A stretch of DNA of 64,000 bases from Cupriavidus malaysiensis (lineage in GTDB: Bacteria; Pseudomonadota; Gammaproteobacteria; Burkholderiales; Burkholderiaceae), in contig NZ_CP017754.1 of the NCBI RefSeq assembly GCF_001854325.1, forward strand, positions 372,001 through 436,000, in the 5' to 3' direction. Shown here piece after piece: positions 9,140 to 16,909 of the stretch; position 1 is the stretch's first letter, and every line of letters starts with the position of its first letter. Position numbers and translations under genes: made by a program. The notes under the pieces are model-generated. The model did not search any database, was not told where the DNA came from, and saw nothing but the letters and a program-made list of their open reading frames with translations.

Positions 9140-9415
9140 ATGCTGTTCCACGTACAGATGGACGTGAAGATTCCCGACACCCTGCCGGCCGAGCAGGCCG
9201 ACGCCATCAAGGCCGCCGAGAAGGCGCGCGCCATCGAGATCCAGCAGGCCGGCAAGTGGCCGCACCTGTGGCGCGTGGTGGGCCGCTACGCCAACGTCAG
9301 CATCTTCGACGTGGAGAGCAACGACGAGCTGCACGCGCTGCTGTCGTCGCTGCCGCTGTTCCCCTACATGACCATCCAGGTCACGCCGCTGGCGCGGCAT
9401 CCGTCGGCGATCTGA
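9140..9415 (+). CDS. mmlJ: (Methyl)muconolactone delta-isomerase, CatC family
   Basis: The 91-residue protein is full length for the small muconolactone isomerase family. It shows the family pattern from MLFHVQMDVKIP at the start to the WPHLWRVVGRYANVSIFDVES core. CatC converts muconolactone to 3-oxoadipate enol-lactone. In this cluster the substrate is more likely 3-methylmuconolactone delivered by MmlI, so mmlJ is preferred to catC. ATG 9140 follows CAGGAGACACC. Two 9-bp units GACCCCATC precede it. No thiolase (mmlK) or muconate cycloisomerase (mmlC) follows within this window. Confidence 0.85.
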   Translation: MLFHVQMDVKIPDTLPAEQADAIKAAEKARAIEIQQAGKWPHLWRVVGRYANVSIFDVESNDELHALLSSLPLFPYMTIQVTPLARHPSAI

Positions 9416-9544
9416 GCGCGGGCGGCCATGGTGCGCCGGGGCGGCGCGCCTGCCAGCTGTCCCGACGCATTGGTGCCTGCGTGGTAATCGGCAGGTGGAA
9501 GCACGACGCTGCCATCGGCCGTACTTTGGTGCCTACAATCCGGA

Positions 9545-9604
9545 TTGTGTATCAGGAAAAAACAGCCTATGCTTTGTAAAGTAAAAATACAGGCCATAGA
9601 CTGT
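9545..9604 (+). promoter_or_regulatory. hipBA promoter and overlapping operator
   Basis: TTGTGT at 9545-9550 and TATGCT at 9568-9573 are separated by exactly 17 bp and make a plausible sigma-70 promoter. A 10-bp inverted repeat with one mismatch, ACAGCCTATG (9562-9571) and CATAGACTGT (9595-9604), covers the -10 and the transcription start. It ends directly before the hipB ATG. HipB family antitoxins repress their own promoters through such repeats, so this is probably the autoregulatory operator. Confidence 0.6.
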
Positions 9605-9871
9605 ATGCGCGAATTCACGGTCCGCACGCCCGAGCAACTCCCAGCCATGCTCCGAGGCTTCCGCAAGCAAGCCGGCCTGACCCAGGCCGAACTGGCTGCC
9701 CGTCTGGGCGTACGCCAGCAGACATTGTCGGGGCTGGAGCGCAACGCGGAAAGCGTCAGCGCCGGGCGCCTGTTGACGCTGCTGTCGGTATTGGGTGTCG
9801 AACTCGTGCTTCGGCAAGCGGACGCTGCCGCGCAGGCCGCGCCCCCGCCAACCGATCTTCCTCAGTGGTGA
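9605..9871 (+). CDS. hipB: HipB-like antitoxin, XRE-family DNA-binding protein
   Basis: The 88-residue protein contains a helix-turn-helix of the XRE type (about residues 13-67: LRGFRKQAGLTQAELAARLG...LSGLERN). It precedes and overlaps a HipA kinase gene, the standard antitoxin-toxin order. It should bind and neutralise HipA and repress the operon. The ATG at 9605 is chosen because the promoter -10 covers an upstream in-frame ATG at 9569. If 9569 is used, 12 residues are added. Confidence 0.82.
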   Translation: MREFTVRTPEQLPAMLRGFRKQAGLTQAELAARLGVRQQTLSGLERNAESVSAGRLLTLLSVLGVELVLRQADAAAQAAPPPTDLPQW

Positions 9872-11217
9872 CGCCGATGGGGCGCCGCTCTCGCACGCGC
9901 AGCCTCGGACTCTGGATGAACGGCGTCTATGTCGGCAACTGGCAGTTCCAGCCGCAACACGGGGACGTACTGCAATATGCGGAGGCCTGGCTTTCGGCGC
10001 CCGAAGGGCGTCCGCTGTCCTTGTCGCTGCCGTTCACGCCGGGCAACGCCGCGCATCGGGGTGACGCCGTGCGCGCCTACTTCGAAAACCTGCTGCCCGA
10101 CAGTCGGGAGATACGCGATCGCATTGCACGGCGTTTCCGCACGGAAACGACCGATGCCTTCGATCTGTTGGCACAAGTCGGGCGCGACTGTGCGGGCGCA
10201 CTGCAATTGCTGCCGGACGGCATGGCGCCGACAGGCGTCGCCACGATCGATGGGGAACCACTGAACGAAGCGCAGATGGCGAGGGCATTGCGCGGAGCGG
10301 TCATGCAGCAGCCGCCAGCCGGGGCCGATGATGGTGAGTTCCGCATATCGATCGCCGGCGCCCAGGAGAAGACTGCTTTCCTGTGGGCGGACGGTCAATG
10401 GTTGCGCCCCAGAGGCTCCACGCCCACCAGTCATATCTTCAAGCTCCCCATGGGACTGGTCGGCAATATGCAACTGGACCTGGGCGAATCGGTCGAGAAT
10501 GAATGGCTGTGCGCACAGATCCTCGCGGCCTATGGCATGCCCGTGGCCGCTTGCCGGCCGCTCATGTTCGAGAACCAGAAGGTGCTCTGTGTCGAACGCT
10601 TCGATCGCATGTGGTCGAAGGGAAGCAAGCCCTGGCTCATCCGCCTGCCTCAGGAGGACATGTGCCAGGCCACCGCCACGCCGCCATATCGGAAGTACGA
10701 AGCCGATGGTGGCCCGGGGATCGACCGCATCATGCGTCTGCTCGATGGCTCGATGCATCGTGAGGCGGATCGCCTGCGCTTTTTCCAGGCACAGGTTCTG
10801 TTCTGGATGCTGTGCGCCCCCGACGGACATGCCAAGAATTTCAGCTTGGCGTTGCGTCCTGGTGGCGCCTACCAGCTGACACCCCTATACGATGTGATGT
10901 CGGCCTATCCACTGCTTGGCGAAGGACCAGGGAAACTCTCGCCGCACAAGGTCCGCCTGGCGATGGCGGTCCGTTCCAGCAACGCACATTGGCGAGTACG
11001 GGACATCCGGCGGCGGCACTGGCTGGAACTGGGGCGCCGCCACGCCATCGTCACGCCGGAGGGCGGCGACGCGGAGTCCGTGGTCAACGGTCTCGCAGCA
11101 AGCACGCCTGCGGTAGTCACCCGCGTGCGCAGCCTGTTGCCAGCGGGGTTCCCTTCGGCACTGGCCGACACCATCCTTGGTGGATTGCAGGCGGCGGCGG
11201 ACAAGCTTGCGGCCTGA
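9868..11217 (+). CDS. hipA: HipA-like serine/threonine kinase toxin
   Basis: The roughly 449-residue protein has the HipA N-terminal domain and the HipA-type kinase core. The ATP-binding segment GAQEKTAFLW is near residue 164, the catalytic loop PDGHAKNFS near 318 and the metal-binding LYDVMSAYP near 341, all apparently intact. Known HipA toxins phosphorylate glutamyl-tRNA synthetase and stop growth; this target is assumed, not seen. The start is a GTG overlapping the hipB stop (GTGA). ATG 9877 is an alternative. The base composition is less GC-biased than the metabolic genes before it. Confidence 0.85.
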   Translation: MTPMGRRSRTRSLGLWMNGVYVGNWQFQPQHGDVLQYAEAWLSAPEGRPLSLSLPFTPGNAAHRGDAVRAYFENLLPDSREIRDRIARRFRTETTDAFDLLAQVGRDCAGALQLLPDGMAPTGVATIDGEPLNEAQMARALRGAVMQQPPAGADDGEFRISIAGAQEKTAFLWADGQWLRPRGSTPTSHIFKLPMGLVGNMQLDLGESVENEWLCAQILAAYGMPVAACRPLMFENQKVLCVERFDRMWSKGSKPWLIRLPQEDMCQATATPPYRKYEADGGPGIDRIMRLLDGSMHREADRLRFFQAQVLFWMLCAPDGHAKNFSLALRPGGAYQLTPLYDVMSAYPLLGEGPGKLSPHKVRLAMAVRSSNAHWRVRDIRRRHWLELGRRHAIVTPEGGDAESVVNGLAASTPAVVTRVRSLLPAGFPSALADTILGGLQAAADKLAA

Positions 11218-11538
11218 GTCCAGAGCGCGTCTCCGGATACCGTTCCCGCCCATCCCCGAAATGGCGCGCTATGCCAGCGCGTCGTCGAAAGCGGGCCCTC
11301 TCCGGCGTCAGCAGCGGCCCGATGTCCGTTTCGTAGACATGGTGCCCGCTGTCGATGAGCAAGCCGGGTCGTCCAACATCGACTCGCCGGTCTTGTGGCC
11401 GCATCTGCCTTTCGATGCGATGGCCATGAGGATGCGGGGCTCGAAGCCGTGCACCGCACAGGGCGTCATGTGCATGAAGCAAAGCCAGCCCCGCAGGGCT
11501 GGCTTTTTTCCGGGTGCAATCAATGCACCGCCGGCAGT
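11218..11538. other. Intergenic stretch after hipA
   Basis: No convincing gene is seen here. The stretch separates hipA (plus) from a convergent minus-strand gene. Its only clear element is the terminator at 11483-11509. Confidence 0.5.
11483..11509 (+). terminator. Rho-independent terminator
   Basis: A perfect 9-bp stem, AGCCAGCCC and GGGCTGGCT, with a 4-base CGCA loop is followed by a run of T. It is oriented for plus-strand transcription, about 265 bp after hipA. On the minus strand only a short T run follows. Confidence 0.85.
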
Positions 11539-11775
11539 TCAGTCATGCGCCCCGTCGGTGTACGGGTCGCGCGGATCATTGGTCCTGGCGCTGTCGGCAT
11601 AGACATCGAACTTGCCGGCCTTCGCGCCATCGGTGTAGGGATCGCGCGCGCCGGTGCGATAGGTGATGCCGGCGCGGTTGTCGGTGGCGCGCGTGCCGTC
11701 GTGCAGGCTGGCGGCATTGGCATCGGCGGCGATGGCCGCCAGGGCGGCGATGGCGATCGGGATCAGGATTTTCAT
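11539..11775 (-). CDS. Small exported protein with DPYTDGA repeats
   Basis: This 78-residue protein has a clear Sec signal peptide (hydrophobic residues 3-16, probable cleavage after ANA near residue 21). The short mature region carries two copies of DPYTDGA (about residues 45 and 70), each preceded by Arg, and a related FDVYADSAR. ATG 11775 follows GGAGCGCATC. It sits directly downstream of the sigma/anti-sigma pair on the same strand and could be a target of that sigma factor. No family was recognised and the function is unknown. Confidence 0.6.
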   Translation of the reverse strand: MKILIPIAIAALAAIAADANAASLHDGTRATDNRAGITYRTGARDPYTDGAKAGKFDVYADSARTNDPRDPYTDGAHD

Positions 11776-11933
11776 GATGCGCTCCAGGTGAGTGGTGATG
11801 ACTTCCGCGGTGCGCTGCCTCGGCCTTGTGGCGGGCATCGCGCCGGGGCATGGCGGCCGCGCCGGTTGCCGCGGTGTTGCAGCGCGCGGCGGCGGGTGGG
11901 CCATGCATCCGTAGGACCGGGCCGGCGGCGGAC

Positions 11934-12809
11934 TTATTCCCCCGGATCGCCGACGGCGTCGCGCAAGGCCTGCGCGAACGCGCGCACGTGCGCCGGCTCG
12001 GCGTCGCTGATGGCCCAGAAGTCCATGCCGGCCGCGCACCAGCGCACCATCGCGTAGCCGTCCGCCGAGCGGTTGGCGGGCGTGCAGGCGCCCTCGGCGG
12101 CGGGCAGGACATAGAGGTCGATCGGGTGCCGCTGGTCGCGATAGACCAGCACCGCGACGCGGCGATGCGCCACGTAGTCCATGCGACCCCCGGCCAGCGG
12201 GAAGCCGCGGGTCGCCAGGTCGACCACGGGCGGCGCATAGTCGAGGCGGCCGTTGAACCATGGCTTCACGGTATGCTGGTCCGTCGACACCACGTCGACC
12301 GGATGCTGGGACAGCAGCGCGCGCACATGGCTCGCCACGATCTCCTGGCCGAGCCGTTCGTCGTGCCGCGCCGGCACCGGCGCGAGCAGGGCGAACAGCA
12401 GCGCGGAGGCGGCAAGCCCGGCCAGGCCGCCGCCTGCCCAGGGCAGCGCGGGGCCGATGGCCGGACGCAGCCATGGCGTCCCGCGCGGCCATTGCTGCAA
12501 TGGGCGTGATGGCTGCCATTGCGGGCGTTGCCATTGCGGCCAGCGTAGCCAGCGCAGCCAGCGTGTGCGGCGCGGCTGGCGTGCCGGATCCGCCGGATCC
12601 GCCTGATCTGCCTGATCTGCCTGGTGTGGCAGGTCGGCCTGGCGAGCATCGCCGGCCAGCCGCGCCATCACGCGCGCGCGCAAATCCGGCGGCGCGCGAT
12701 GATAGAGCGAGTCGTCGCGCAACAGTTCATGCAGCAGTTCGTGCAGTGGTTGGTTCAGCCGCTCATGCTGCTGCGCAGGCAGCGGGCGGCCGGTCGGGTC
12801 ATGGCTCAT
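11934..12809 (-). CDS. Membrane-bound anti-sigma factor
   Basis: The 291-residue protein overlaps the end of the upstream ECF sigma gene by 11 bp, the usual layout for a cognate anti-sigma. A cytoplasmic N-terminal region (1-60) is followed by a repeat-encoded acidic linker (QADQADQADPADP), a Trp-rich basic stretch (about 83-108), one membrane helix (about 124-145) and a C-terminal domain of about 145 residues outside the membrane. No zinc-binding HxxxCxxC motif is apparent in the N-terminal part. The partner is inferred from overlap; the repeat-built linker is unusual. Confidence 0.75.
   Translation of the reverse strand: MSHDPTGRPLPAQQHERLNQPLHELLHELLRDDSLYHRAPPDLRARVMARLAGDARQADLPHQADQADQADPADPARQPRRTRWLRWLRWPQWQRPQWQPSRPLQQWPRGTPWLRPAIGPALPWAGGGLAGLAASALLFALLAPVPARHDERLGQEIVASHVRALLSQHPVDVVSTDQHTVKPWFNGRLDYAPPVVDLATRGFPLAGGRMDYVAHRRVAVLVYRDQRHPIDLYVLPAAEGACTPANRSADGYAMVRWCAAGMDFWAISDAEPAHVRAFAQALRDAVGDPGE
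12584..12628. repeat. Five 9-bp tandem repeats in the anti-sigma gene
   Basis: Two CCGGATCCG units, two CCTGATCTG units and a diverged CCTGGTGTG lie head to tail. They are in frame in the minus-strand gene and write its Asp/Ala/Gln linker. Confidence 0.85.
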
Positions 12810-13401
12810 GATTTGCTCCCATCGGATGGCCGGATGCCGGCGCGCGCGCCAGCGCGGCGCCGTCCGCCTGCGCGGCACGCAGCGCGGCGCAGAGCAGGTG
12901 GCGGCCGCGCGACAGCCGCGACATCACGGTGCCGAGCGGAATGCCGGCGATGCCGGCGATATCCCTGTAGCTGAGGTCTTCCAATTCGCGCAGCACCAGG
13001 ACCTCGCGGTACTCCACCGGCAGTTGTTCGAGCGCGTGGTGCACCAGGCGGCTAGCTTCCCGGCGCATCACCAGGACCTCGGGATCGCTGCCGATGCCGT
13101 CGACCCAGCCCGGCAGGCGCGTGTCGCCGTGCAGGGTGTCGTCGTAAGGCGTGCCGTCGGCGGCATCGCTGCGCCGCCGCCATTCGGTAAACCAGGTATT
13201 GCGCACGATGGCGAGCAGCCAGGCGCGCGCGTTGTCGCCGCGGAAGCTGTCGAAGAAGCGGAAGGCGCGCAGGCAGGCTTCCTGCACGATATCGTCCGCC
13301 TCGCTGGCGCTGCCGCTCAGCCAGCGCGCCAGGTTGTAGGCGGCATCCAGGTGCGGCAACGCCACCTGCTCGAAGCGGCGGGACTCGTCGGTCGGGGCCA
13401 C
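12799..13401 (-). CDS. ECF-type RNA polymerase sigma factor
   Basis: The 200-residue protein has region 2 (about residues 12-80, with EADDIVQEACLRAF and the promoter-melting segment) and region 4 (about 130-185, helix-turn-helix DIAGIAGIPLGTVMSRLSRGR). It lacks regions 1 and 3, as expected for the ECF group. It is followed by an overlapping anti-sigma gene, so its activity is probably held down at the membrane until a signal releases it. The start is GTG at 13401, preceded by AGGAGA at good spacing. Confidence 0.9.
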   Translation of the reverse strand: MAPTDESRRFEQVALPHLDAAYNLARWLSGSASEADDIVQEACLRAFRFFDSFRGDNARAWLLAIVRNTWFTEWRRRSDAADGTPYDDTLHGDTRLPGWVDGIGSDPEVLVMRREASRLVHHALEQLPVEYREVLVLRELEDLSYRDIAGIAGIPLGTVMSRLSRGRHLLCAALRAAQADGAALARAPASGHPMGANHEP

Positions 13402-13485
13402 GGCATTCTCCTGTCCCTCATACCTGTCTTACCGGGCGCGGCCGCGCGCTATTCCCGCAGCGGCCGCCACAGCCGGCACCGGCGC

Positions 13486-13515
13486 GTGCGGGGCGCCGCT
13501 TGCGGCGCCCCGCAC
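13486..13515 (-). terminator. Strong hairpin after the lipoprotein gene
   Basis: A perfect 14-bp inverted repeat, GTGCGGGGCGCCGC and its complement with only TT between, lies immediately beyond the stop of the minus-strand lipoprotein gene. There is no T run, so it may end transcription with help or simply protect the mRNA 3' end. Confidence 0.5.
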
Positions 13516-13521
13516 GATGGA

Positions 13522-14043
13522 CTACGACTCAAGCAGGTAGTCCGGCACCACCTGGGTGAGCCGCAGCACGCCCTGCGGATCGAAGTAGAAATGCATGGTC
13601 GCGTACGACACGTTGTCCTCGGCAAAGCGGTAGCTCCATACCTGGCGCCGCATGCGCGGGAAGCGGCTGGTGTCGACCGGCTTGCCGTAGTGGGCCAGCA
13701 CGTCCTGCATGGTCCACTCGCCGACCTTGGCTTCGCCGGCCTCCGCGCCGCTCAGCATCGGATGCACGCGGATCACGTGCCCGGAGGGGTCGAGGCTGGC
13801 GGACCACTTGGTCTGGCTCGGCCCGGGGTAGAGCCAGCGCTGGGAGCCGTCGGGCAGGCGATAGGTTTCGCGCGGCGGTCCGAGCCTGGCCTGCAGCGCG
13901 TCGCTGCCGGCGCCGGGCGCCACCGTGCGCCAGGCGGGATCCGCGCAGGCGAACAGCAGGGGCAGGGCGCACAGCGCCAGCCACAGTCCCGCGCGGCGGG
14001 GGCGCGGCGCATGGGCGGATCGGGTCAGGGAAGCGGGCTTCAT
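13522..14043 (-). CDS. Outer-membrane-type lipoprotein, BamE/SmpA-like
   Basis: The 173-residue protein has a signal peptide ending in a lipobox (LLFAC, Cys33). In the mature part, GSDALQARLGPPRETYRLPDG followed by a Trp/Tyr-containing strand and a second similar half (VLAHYGKPVDTSRF...YFDPQGVLR) resembles the SmpA/BamE-like fold of small outer membrane lipoproteins. It overlaps the preceding LRAT-type gene by ATGA, so the two are translationally coupled and probably act together. The fold assignment is by eye; the function is unknown. Confidence 0.65.
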   Translation of the reverse strand: MKPASLTRSAHAPRPRRAGLWLALCALPLLFACADPAWRTVAPGAGSDALQARLGPPRETYRLPDGSQRWLYPGPSQTKWSASLDPSGHVIRVHPMLSGAEAGEAKVGEWTMQDVLAHYGKPVDTSRFPRMRRQVWSYRFAEDNVSYATMHFYFDPQGVLRLTQVVPDYLLES

Positions 14044-14603
14044 GATGGCACTCCGACGGTCTCAGTCTGGTTGAGGAAGGCCTCCCCCGTGGCCGCGTGA
14101 AGGCCCGGCTGCCTGGTGGCGGCGCGGGCGGGCAGCAGCCGCACGCCGGCGCCTGCCGGTGGCCGCTTGCCGCGATATGCCGCGCGATAGGCCTCGCGAT
14201 AGGCCTGGAACAGCCGCACCGCCCGGCAGAGCGCCGCGCGCGGATGGCAGTGCCAGTCCCGCACCTGCTCGCTGCGGCTTTCGCCGGACAGGCACCAGGT
14301 GCAGAAGTGCTCGCAGTTGTTGCTCAGGAGCCGGTAGTCGTTCTCGTCGAGCCGGGAACGCGCACGCCGCACCACCTCCGGGCCCGGGTAGCCGGGCCGG
14401 GGATCGGCGTCGATCCACACGGGCTGGCCGGCGGTGAAGCCGGCCAGGGCCACTTCCTCCACTGGTCCGCGCTGCAGCGCGCCGCCGAATCCCGCGTAAT
14501 GCACGACCTTGCCGTCTCCCACGTAGATGCCGTGGTGGCAATAGCCGCAGCGCAGCGTGACGAGGTGGGTGCCGGGGGCCGGGGGGAAGTGGGTGTCGGG
14601 CAT
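14040..14603 (-). CDS. LRAT-domain protein (NlpC/P60-related)
   Basis: The 187-residue protein carries the lecithin:retinol acyltransferase-like motif set: His24 in HHGIYVG, His36 in VVHYAG and Cys97 in NCEHF, the usual His/His/Cys catalytic arrangement. Bacterial members act as acyltransferases or peptidases on unknown substrates. The C-terminal 70 residues are basic and variable. ATG 14603 follows GAGGAGCGCACC; an in-frame start 17 codons upstream has no such site. It is coupled to the lipoprotein gene by an ATGA overlap. Confidence 0.78.
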   Translation of the reverse strand: MPDTHFPPAPGTHLVTLRCGYCHHGIYVGDGKVVHYAGFGGALQRGPVEEVALAGFTAGQPVWIDADPRPGYPGPEVVRRARSRLDENDYRLLSNNCEHFCTWCLSGESRSEQVRDWHCHPRAALCRAVRLFQAYREAYRAAYRGKRPPAGAGVRLLPARAATRQPGLHAATGEAFLNQTETVGVPS

Positions 14604-14770
14604 GGTGCGCTCCTCGCGGGTGGAGGTGGCCGGCACCGATGGCGGCATCGCCATGGCGGCGTTGCTGTCCGTGCCGGCACCTGTATGACGCCGGCAGGAC
14701 GGGATTTATTCGCGCGGCGGTTCAGGCTGGCGGGGCCGCGCCGCCCTCCGCCGCCCTGCGCCGGCCCCGC

Positions 14771-15700
14771 TCAGCCCAGGTGCTGCACGAACCAGTCCCG
14801 CGCCGCCGCGATGGCGCGCCCGGCATGCGTGGTGTAGGGATCGAAGTGCCCGCCCGGCAGCAGGCACAGCCGCTTCGGCTCCAGCGCCCGTTCGTAGGCC
14901 GCCAGCGCCAGGTCGGTCGGGGTCACCGTGTCGTGCTCGGCCACCACCATCAGCAGCGGGGTCGGGCTGACGCGGTCGATCCACGCGCCCGGCTCGTACT
15001 CGCTGGCCAGCTCGCTGGAGCGCAGCGTGACGCGGTTGTCCCAGCCATCGGCCAGCGTCCAGGCCGCGCTGTAGAAGGCCTGCGCGTCATCGCTGCCGTA
15101 GATGCCCGCCTCGCCGTCCTGGTCGATCACGCGCCGGTAGCGCGGCGGCTCGCCGCGGTAGCGCGCCGCGCGGTCCTGCGCGAAGGCCGCGCGCACCGCG
15201 TGCAGCTGCGGCCCGGCGCGGCGCAGCAGGCTCTGGTAGCCGCTGATGGTCGGCACCTGCGCCACCACGCAGCGCACGCGGCGGTCGTGCGCGCCCACGG
15301 AGATGGCGTGGCCGCCGCTGTAGCTGGAGCCCCACACGCCCACGCGCGCCGGATCCACCTGCGGCAGCGCCATGGCCCAGCTGATGACGTCGCGCAGGTC
15401 GTCCACCTGCTGGCGCGGATCGATCTCGCCGCGCAGCGCGCCGCCGCTGCGGCCGAAGTTGCGGTGGTCGTACAGCACCACCGCGAAGCCAGCCTCGGCG
15501 AAGGCCGCGGCGAAGCGGTCGAGATACAGCTCCTTGACCGCCGCGAAGCCGTGGCTCATGACGATCAGCGGGGCCGCTGCCGCGGATGTAGTCGATGCTG
15601 CTGCGGTCGCTGCGGCCGGCAGCGCCGGGAGGTAAAGCCAGCCATCCAGCTCGATGCCGTTGGCCGGGATGCGGTGCGATTCACGGGTGGGTCCTGCCAT
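14771..15700 (-). CDS. Alpha/beta hydrolase
   Basis: The 309-residue protein shows the alpha/beta-hydrolase fold: oxyanion strand VMSHGF (about 47-52), nucleophile elbow GSSYSG (124-129, nucleophile probably Ser126, as in GxSYxG esterases), acidic residue in AEHDTVTP and catalytic His in GGHFDPY near the end. Closest by eye are the dienelactone hydrolase/S15-type esterases; the substrate is unknown. There is no signal peptide, so it is probably cytoplasmic. ATG 15700 follows CAGGAGCCGAC. An Ala/Thr-rich insertion at residues 29-44 is probably a surface loop. Confidence 0.82.
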   Translation of the reverse strand: MAGPTRESHRIPANGIELDGWLYLPALPAAATAAASTTSAAAAPLIVMSHGFAAVKELYLDRFAAAFAEAGFAVVLYDHRNFGRSGGALRGEIDPRQQVDDLRDVISWAMALPQVDPARVGVWGSSYSGGHAISVGAHDRRVRCVVAQVPTISGYQSLLRRAGPQLHAVRAAFAQDRAARYRGEPPRYRRVIDQDGEAGIYGSDDAQAFYSAAWTLADGWDNRVTLRSSELASEYEPGAWIDRVSPTPLLMVVAEHDTVTPTDLALAAYERALEPKRLCLLPGGHFDPYTTHAGRAIAAARDWFVQHLG

Positions 15701-15850
15701 GTCGGCTCCTGCTTGCGTGGGTAGCGAAGGGATGCCGCCGCGCGGCGGGCCCGTGCCGAAGAGGCCGGCCCACGCGGCGAAGCGATACCCCGCAGCATAG
15801 GCCGCCGCGCCCGCCCCGTCTGCCGCCGGCGCGCCACGAACTTGCGCGGA

Positions 15851-16630
15851 TCAGCCAGCCTGGCGCCGCAGCTCGCGCGGCGAGTACCCGGTCAGCCGCC
15901 GGAAGGCCGTGGCGAACGCCCCCGCCGAGCCATAGCCCAGGTCCGCCGCCACGCGCGCCACCGCCTCGCCCTCGCGCAGGCGCGGCATGGCGGCGAACAC
16001 CCGTGCCTGCTGCCGCCACAAGGCAAAGCTGGTACCGAACTCCGCCTGGAACAAGCGCGACAAGGTGCGCGTCGACGCCCCCACCAGCCGCCCCCACGCC
16101 TCCAGGCCACGCTCGTCGCCCGGATCGTGCAGCAGGCCCAGGCAGATCTTCTGCAGGCGGCCGTCCCTGGGCATGGCAAGCTGCAGCGGGATCGCCGGCG
16201 CCAGCGCCAGCTCGTCCAGCAGCAACTGCATCAGGTGCGCCTCGCGCCCATCCGCCGGCGTCGCCCGCGTCACCGGCCGCGCCTGCAGCACCAGCTCGCG
16301 CAGCAGCGGCGCCACCACCAGGCTGCGCGGCTGCGCCGGCATGCGCGCCGCGCACAAGGCCGGCGCCACGTACACCGTGCGCAACGCCACCGCACCCCGC
16401 GCGCGCAAGCGGTGCGGCGCGCCGGCCGGCATCCACAAGGCCTGCTGCGGCGAGATCACCCAGAAGCCGTCTGCGCAGCGCAGCTCCATCACGCCGCTCA
16501 CCGCATGGATCAGCTGCGGCGCCTCATGCCAGTGCTCGGGCATCTCGTGGCCGTCGGGGTAGGCGCGGGCGACCGGCTGGAGCAGGGTGTCGGGGGTGGG
16601 GAGGACGGGGAGGTGGGTGGGTGGGGGCAT
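15851..16630 (-). CDS. AraC-family transcriptional regulator
   Basis: The 259-residue protein has an N-terminal cupin sensor domain (EHWHEAPQLIHAVSGVMEL...WMPAGAPHRL, about residues 31-80) and a C-terminal AraC DNA-binding domain with two helix-turn-helix units. The signature region is YGSAGAFATAFRRLTGYSPRELRR near the end. Its target is probably nearby; the alpha/beta hydrolase downstream on the same strand is one candidate. It is divergent from the WYL regulator at 16910. Confidence 0.85.
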   Translation of the reverse strand: MPPPTHLPVLPTPDTLLQPVARAYPDGHEMPEHWHEAPQLIHAVSGVMELRCADGFWVISPQQALWMPAGAPHRLRARGAVALRTVYVAPALCAARMPAQPRSLVVAPLLRELVLQARPVTRATPADGREAHLMQLLLDELALAPAIPLQLAMPRDGRLQKICLGLLHDPGDERGLEAWGRLVGASTRTLSRLFQAEFGTSFALWRQQARVFAAMPRLREGEAVARVAADLGYGSAGAFATAFRRLTGYSPRELRRQAG

Positions 16631-16909
16631 GGTCGGCGGGGCGGATGGGGCGCGACTATCGTCTCATGGCTTGGCAGGGGCTGTCGTGCGTTCAGGGAGC
16701 GCTCGGATGCGGTAGAGGGTGCCCTGCCGGGCGTGTCTCGCTCGCACACTGCCGCGGCATCGTCGCCGTGCCGATCGTCCGATGCACCCCCCCGATCAGG
16801 AGGGGGCCGATTCCCCTAAAGCCGCACGCCCGGCCACCGATACTAAATGCCGAGCCCACGGCATTCCGCCCGGCATCCCGCCGTACCAGGGCCTAGCCAA
16901 AGACCTGCC

